Part shown: positions 63,736 to 64,000 of the stretch, piece after piece
Position numbering within the stretch: the stretch's first letter is position 1
Layout of the letters: each line of letters starts with the position of its first letter
Position numbers and translations under genes: made by a program
Assembly: GCA_002399735.1 (NCBI GenBank)
Contig: DHEF01000004.1
Coordinates: forward strand, 48,010-112,009
DNA length: 64,000 nt
Origin: Chitinophagaceae bacterium UBA4857
GTDB lineage: Bacteria; Bacteroidota; Bacteroidia; Chitinophagales; Chitinophagaceae
Reading direction: 5' to 3'
The notes under the pieces: model-generated
Seen by the model: only the letters and a program-made list of their open reading frames with translations
The model's database searches: none
What the model was told of the DNA's origin: nothing

Positions 63736-64000
63736 TTAGTTATCTGCAATAGTGGTGTTAACTCCGTAGCTTATTCCCACATTCGTAAACAGGGTTTTTA
63801 AAAGTTCATATTGTTTAAAACAGAGATTGTCATCTAAACCCATGTTTATATGACTAGATCTCGTTCTGCTACACTCAAAACAAATTTCAAGATAAGCAAA
63901 GCTTTCATTTTTTTCATTTATAAAGATTAAAGCATTTCGCGGCCTGAAACACATGGTAACTTCATCAATATTGTTTGCTATCTTTTTCTCATAGTTGTAC
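63736..64000 (-). CDS. Partial hypothetical protein, 5' end beyond window
   Basis: The frame stays open to the window edge and reads YNYEKKIANNIDEVTMCFRP.., so the ATG at 63954 is probably internal. A conserved-looking core has PRNALIFINEKNESFAYLEI, then CFECSRTRSS and QYELLKTLFTNVGISYG. The paired cysteines (CFEC) could bind metal. I have no function for it. Confidence 0.6.
   Translation of the reverse strand, partial: YNYEKKIANNIDEVTMCFRPRNALIFINEKNESFAYLEICFECSRTRSSHINMGLDDNLCFKQYELLKTLFTNVGISYGVNTTIADN

Overview
The window is AT-rich DNA from a member of the Bacteroidota, most likely a Chitinophagaceae-like soil or freshwater relative. The reasons are the gene families present (DUF4249 lipoprotein next to a TonB receptor, DUF4836, DUF4783, DUF5367, ECF sigma factor next to a membrane-anchored beta-barrel protein, LytS/LytTR pair), weak Shine-Dalgarno sequences, frequent TTG starts, and many short repeats between genes. 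No rRNA, tRNA, CRISPR array, transposase or phage gene was recognised.

Region 1 (about 136-34739) is a large plant-polysaccharide catabolic locus centred on L-rhamnose, L-fucose and L-arabinose linkages of pectin (rhamnogalacturonan I or II) or arabinogalactan. It encodes a sialidase-fold propeller protein, a beta-helix protein fused to an L-rhamnose/L-fucose mutarotase, GH78- and GH106-type alpha-L-rhamnosidases, a GH127-type beta-L-arabinofuranosidase, a GH2 beta-galactosidase, a GH43/GH117-like propeller, a DUF5703 (GH95-like) protein and an SGNH acetylesterase. It also holds a three-part fusion (STN-like, CE7-like esterase, xylose-isomerase-like barrel), two sodium:solute symporters, a DapA-family aldolase, an enolase-superfamily dehydratase, a Gfo/Idh/MocA oxidoreductase and an AraC regulator. 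This suggests release of deoxy-sugars outside the cytoplasm, uptake by SSS symporters, anomer conversion, and an oxidative dehydratase/aldolase route. No SusC/SusD pair is visible.

Region 2 (34922-45007) holds signalling and surface genes: an ECF sigma factor with a membrane-anchored barrel protein, small membrane proteins, a probably frameshifted gene, a LytS/LytTR two-component pair, a TonB receptor with its DUF4249 lipoprotein, and an SMI1/KNR4 protein. Region 3 (45011-52984) is mostly housekeeping: M23 peptidase, gpmI, DUF4783, nadC, an endonuclease/exonuclease/phosphatase protein, a GT2 glycosyltransferase and a CPBP protease.

Region 4 (53168-58149, minus strand) contains an ABC ATPase, an FtsX-like permease and a coupled 71-residue membrane protein. 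A 29-codon ORF, a multi-pass membrane protein, a short histidine kinase and a NarL-type regulator follow. It could be a small-peptide signalling or stress-sensing unit. Region 5 (58447-64000) has DUF4836, an acyl-CoA dehydrogenase, a PhnP-like hydrolase, a SUI1/eIF1-like factor with a coupled two-TM microprotein, and a gene running off the edge.

The most unusual structure is repetitive. A family of about 70-85 bp intergenic repeats (called R1 here) occurs at least 17 times. From 15.8 kb onward it strictly alternates in orientation, forming six inverted pairs that bracket single genes or other repeats. One copy supplies the start codon of the GH78 gene. Two composite R1-R4-R1 elements, an array of four 17-nt hairpins with different stems, and five GC-rich structured elements add to this.
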